64,000 bases of DNA, taken from NCBI GenBank assembly GCA_021234155.1, contig JAJEKV010000052.1, positions 4,137,606 through 4,201,605 of the forward strand, written 5' to 3'. Within the stretch, counting starts at the first letter, position 1. Each line of letters opens with the position of its first letter. This document shows, in pieces, positions 61,336-64,000 of the stretch. A model generated the notes under the pieces. That model was not told the DNA's origin. It saw only the letters and a list, made by a program, of their open reading frames with translations, and made no database searches. The position numbers were made by a program, and so were the translations under genes. This DNA is from Isoetes taiwanensis (taxonomy: Eukaryota > Streptophyta > Lycopodiopsida > Isoetales > Isoetaceae).

Positions 61336-61947
61336 ATGGCGAGAACCAAACAAACTGCTCGGGTTCCTCGAGGAGATGAAACGGCCAGCGCCCAACTCCA
61401 TCAGACGCTTCAGGAGCGTCTTCTTGCGAGAGGAGACCAACCTTCATCGAGTGAGGGAACAGTCTCAGAGGAGCACCAAGGGGAAGGATCCCAGCAGGGA
61501 GCATAGGACCAGGAGATAGACCAGCAGGTAGACCAAGAGGACGTGCACTCGGAGGCCTCGACAGAAGTGCTCGAGGAAATAGAGGGCGACGATGACAAAA
61601 TGCAGAGAGTACTCGAGCAGATAGAGAAGGAGAAGCAAGATAAGGCCGAGGGAGAGCAGGAGGCAAAGGCGGACGAAGAGCAGAGGGAGCCGACTCCCGA
61701 GCCGACCCCCGAGACGACCCTGGAGGAAGAACTCGCGGCCTCCCGGCTGGTGAGAGAAGTTATCCAAGAATACTACACCGACATGAGGGTAACGGACGAG
61801 ATGCTGCTAGCATTACAGGAAGCAACCGAGCAGAAGCTGGTGCAGCATTTCGAAGACTCAATAGCCTGCACTGTACATGCCAAAAGAGTAATCTTAATGA
61901 AGAAAGATATGCACCTTGCCAGTTACATTAAGGGAGAACGCCATTAA
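61336..61947 (+). CDS. Histone H3-like protein with acidic insert, retrotransposon-associated (one in-frame TAG)
   Basis: The ATG at 61336 opens M-A-R-T-K-Q-T-A-R, identical to the H3 N-terminus. Residue 9 is then Val (Lys in H3), followed by P-R-G-D-E. A Q/E-rich stretch contains one TAG at 61504-61506 (CAG needs one change); the same frame continues to TAA at 61945-61947, about 203 codons in all against 136 for H3. Codons about 70-130 are strongly acidic. From codon 136 a complete H3 fold aligns without gaps to H3 69-134: alpha-1 R-L-V-R-E, alpha-2 A-L-Q-E-A...F-E-D, loop-2 H-A-K-R-V, alpha-3 K-D-x-x-L-A. C110, H113, R116 and D123 equivalents are kept; T118 is Ile. It lies about 4.2 kb after a gypsy LTR/PBS. 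The TAG may be inactivating, read through or an error. Confidence 0.85.
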
Positions 61948-62089
61948 TTTCATAAATGACAAAATTTTGATTAAAATAGTGTTTTGTTGTAAGTTATATG
62001 TGCATAATTGATGTTAATGAGGTCGAATTAGCAATAATTGTACTTTGTTTTAGTAAATTTGGACATTTGTAGACCAAACAGTGCCCAAT

Positions 62090-62156
62090 GTCTCACGGTA
62101 TGCACCCAAACCAAAAACCAAATCTTGGTTTTGCTTCCAGGCGCACACCGTGAGAC
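62090..62156 (+). repeat. 67-bp hairpin repeat, copy 3
   Basis: Same length and orientation as copies 1 and 2, 142 bp after the H3-like stop codon. Arm and loop substitutions differ from the other copies. Confidence 0.9.
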
Positions 62157-62292
62157 CTTCATGCCCAAACTAGCCCAAAACGTCTCCAAATCGGTCAAGT
62201 AAGGGGTCAATCTTGAATATCTCGATGAGATTATCATGTTTTGACCCTTAGTTCACCTTGATTAGATAAGTCTAGACCAAATTAGGGCCAAT

Positions 62293-62359
62293 GTCTCACG
62301 GTATGTGCCCAGACCAAAAACCAAATTTTGGTTTTGCTTCCTGGCGCACACTGTGAGAC
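62293..62359 (+). repeat. 67-bp hairpin repeat, copy 4
   Basis: Same structure, 203 bp after copy 3. The right arm reads cacactgtgagac, one change from the other copies. Confidence 0.9.
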
Positions 62360-62552
62360 CTCCCAGCATTTTCTCTAGCATGCCATATCCAATTGACCTC
62401 TAGTTTGTTGCAATAGGTTCATTAGATAGTCCTAGTCATGTTCAAACACTCAAATTAGCCTTCCTATCTCCATTTAGACCTCAAAATAGGTCAGATTTGC
62501 CCGACCCCAATAGTTTTCCAAGTCATCCAAAAATTAGGGTTTTTCCCTTATC

Positions 62553-62560
62553 TATAAATA
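62553..62560 (+). promoter_or_regulatory. TATA box upstream of the second ORF
   Basis: TATAAATA followed by a C-rich stretch lies about 115 bases before the ATG at 62674, spacing normal for a plant promoter with a 5' leader of 80-90 bases. A telo-box-like ttagggttt is just upstream at 62534-62542. Confidence 0.6.
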
Positions 62561-62673
62561 GGCCCCCATTTCTCACTTAGCATCCTACAAGTTTGCTTCT
62601 GACCTTCTAGGCGATCTTCCAGCTCCCTGGGGCGCTTTTACATCTGTTTGTTAGTCCAACCTGCTCTAGATCC

Positions 62674-64000
62674 ATGGCAACTGCTGATTTTAGGCGATGG
62701 TACATCGCCAGTACCCATGCAGCTGAGGTCGATGTCAATGCCATATTTCAAGTTTTCCAGAAAGAGATAGATGTCCAAGCCACTCTGCATGCAACCCCAG
62801 CCTATAGAGAAGTCATGACCGAATTTCAAGCTAGGGTAGGACCGTCCTTAGTACAGCTCCCCCCTTGTACATGCTATTTTGTTCCTAGGCCATCCCTTCA
62901 GGCAGCCATCTGACCAACAAGGCTCAGAGGTTGCCAGATTACATGGTCTTGACCGTTGACAGGACCAAGTATTTCTCCTACACCGCCGCCCTAGCAATCT
63001 TTCTTTCCCACCGTGCCCAGAACCCCATTGGGGAGATCTCTATTCCTCCCATGGATGTAGACCCCTTAGCCTCCTTAGCAGAAGGTCAGCTCCGTTTGCA
63101 GTATCAACAGGAGCAAGAAGGAAGAGCCGAAGACGAGGAATCTGATGATGAGGACTACGTCGAGCTCGACCCAGAAGAAGAGCGGCAACTAGCAGAGCAG
63201 GAGATACCAATTTTCGAACGGGACCGGCAGACACTCAGGATCGCTCCCCCGCTCGGGCTAGGTATCACAAGCCTAGCCCCCATCATCATCGACGGCCAGG
63301 AGTACCTGCTCCTCAACGACATCGAGAACCTCCCCGAATGCAGGGACAGGGAGTACCGACTCGATGAGTTGCTGCATCTTCTGCGGCAACAACCAGATCT
63401 GGATGATTTCATCGTCCGAGGAGTTTTCGACTTCCCAATTCAAGTAAGAGAAGCCGACACCTACACCAGAGAGTCGACTTCAGATATCCAAGCCTACAGC
63501 AGCATCTGGCAGATGATGGAAGCTAGGGACCTGCCGACTGAAGAGGAGTTCTACGCCATCCAAGAATGGATGGGGATCCGTGGCAAGACCACGAATATTT
63601 TGATGCCGAGCTCTTCGACACCAGCCCTCACAGAGAGAAGAGGCGAGATCGACCTCAGACGAATCTCATTGACAGTCAGGGACTATAGAGAGTTCACAGA
63701 GGTTGACATCGACGAGTATGCCGAAAGACATAGAGCTGGTGGCCAAGGGGACGACGAATCTTCAGCAGCAAGCAGGGACAGGTCATTGAGGTACTATCTG
63801 CCCCTGCTGATGGACGAAAGGATAGCGGTCATACACCGCAAGTTCAGCCCAAGGGGCGAAGAAGGAGTGCTCATGCTCATCGCACTCTCTGGCTTCGGCA
63901 GGCATGCTCGACTGCTCACAACAGTTGACCATGTCATCCTGGTTAAGAGAACGATGGCACTCGACATCTTCGACTTCGCCATAGCCTACCGATGGCTATA
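62674..64000 (+). CDS. Unknown protein downstream of the H3-like ORF; one frameshift, runs off the window
   Basis: The ATG at 62674 opens 79 codons (M-A-T-A-D-F-R-R-W-Y) to a TGA at 62911. A second frame, open from 62889 with no stop to the window end (about 370 codons), continues the protein, so one frameshift lies between 62889 and 62911. Visible: Y-M-V-L-T-V-D-R-T-K-Y-F-S-Y, a strongly acidic E-D-E-E-S-D-D-E-D-Y stretch (about 63130-63160), P-I-I-I-D-G-Q-E-Y-L-L-L, and a charged helical C-terminal part. No domain is recognised; it is neither RT nor an obvious Gag. Weak similarity to 22370-22500 of the left-hand gypsy (S-H-A-x-N...E-V, Q-E-Q-E-G-R) suggests an accessory ORF of the same retrotransposon family. 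Confidence 0.6.

Noticed and set aside
61465-61767. Minus-strand Leu-rich ORF resembling a membrane protein
   Set aside because: It is the antisense of the acidic part of the H3-like ORF; Glu codons read backwards give Leu-rich frames.
60988-62359. Four regularly sized repeats as a CRISPR array
   Set aside because: Only four copies, with spacings of 145 to 824 bases and a protein-coding gene between pairs, in plant DNA; each repeat is a 67-bp hairpin.
63040-63412. Minus-strand Ser/Arg-rich ORFs
   Set aside because: Antisense shadows of the long plus-strand frame that continues to the window end.

Overview
The window is nuclear DNA of a land plant. It has one intact spliced plant gene, a DUS3-type tRNA-dihydrouridine synthase on the minus strand (9 exons, 53192 to 49481). 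Nearly everything else recognisable is plant transposable-element sequence: Ty3/gypsy chromovirus, Ty1/copia, L1 and RTE-like LINEs, PIF/Harbinger and hAT. I cannot name the species from sequence alone. The TE density suggests a large, repeat-rich genome.

Layout. 1-13189: AT-rich, no supportable gene. 13190-31247: a decayed Ty1/copia element on the minus strand (LTRs at 13190-13490 and 30942-31247), split by a Ty3/gypsy chromovirus on the plus strand (LTRs 18451-20001 and 29171-30796; gag, RT, RNase H, integrase, chromodomain). 31248-34371: non-coding. 34372-37245: another gypsy gag/protease fragment, split by a 1.94-kb defective hAT element with a perfect 8-bp target duplication. 37504-38590: a broken minus-strand gene of unknown function with a DGQH motif. 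39210-42510: a 5'-truncated L1 LINE with an intact 917-aa RT/zf-RVT reading frame. 42552-47453: a complete but mutated PIF/Harbinger element (TAA target duplication). 49481-53192: DUS3. 53440-55590: a decayed RTE-like LINE (minus). About 55590-57139: an LTR of the same gypsy family with a clear tRNA-iMet primer-binding site, followed by an internal region running off the window end.

The most interesting observation is that both gypsy-family copies carry histone H3-like sequence downstream of the 5' LTR/PBS; in the first copy this is demonstrably upstream of gag. In the right-hand copy an ORF at 61336-61947 (one in-frame TAG) begins with the exact H3 start MARTKQTAR, continues into an about 100-residue acidic stretch, and ends with a complete H3 histone fold. 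It is bracketed by four copies of a 67-bp hairpin repeat and followed by a second ORF of unknown function (62674 to beyond 64000) with its own TATA box. In the left-hand copy two decayed H3-like segments lie at 20974-21420 and 21981-22310. I infer a retrotransposon lineage that encodes its own H3 variant. I know of no described system of this kind, but I could not search for one.

The left 31 kb is full of small frame-breaking indels, whereas DUS3 and the L1 frame are clean, so left-hand elements are annotated as pseudogenes. Boundaries without a terminal motif are approximate.
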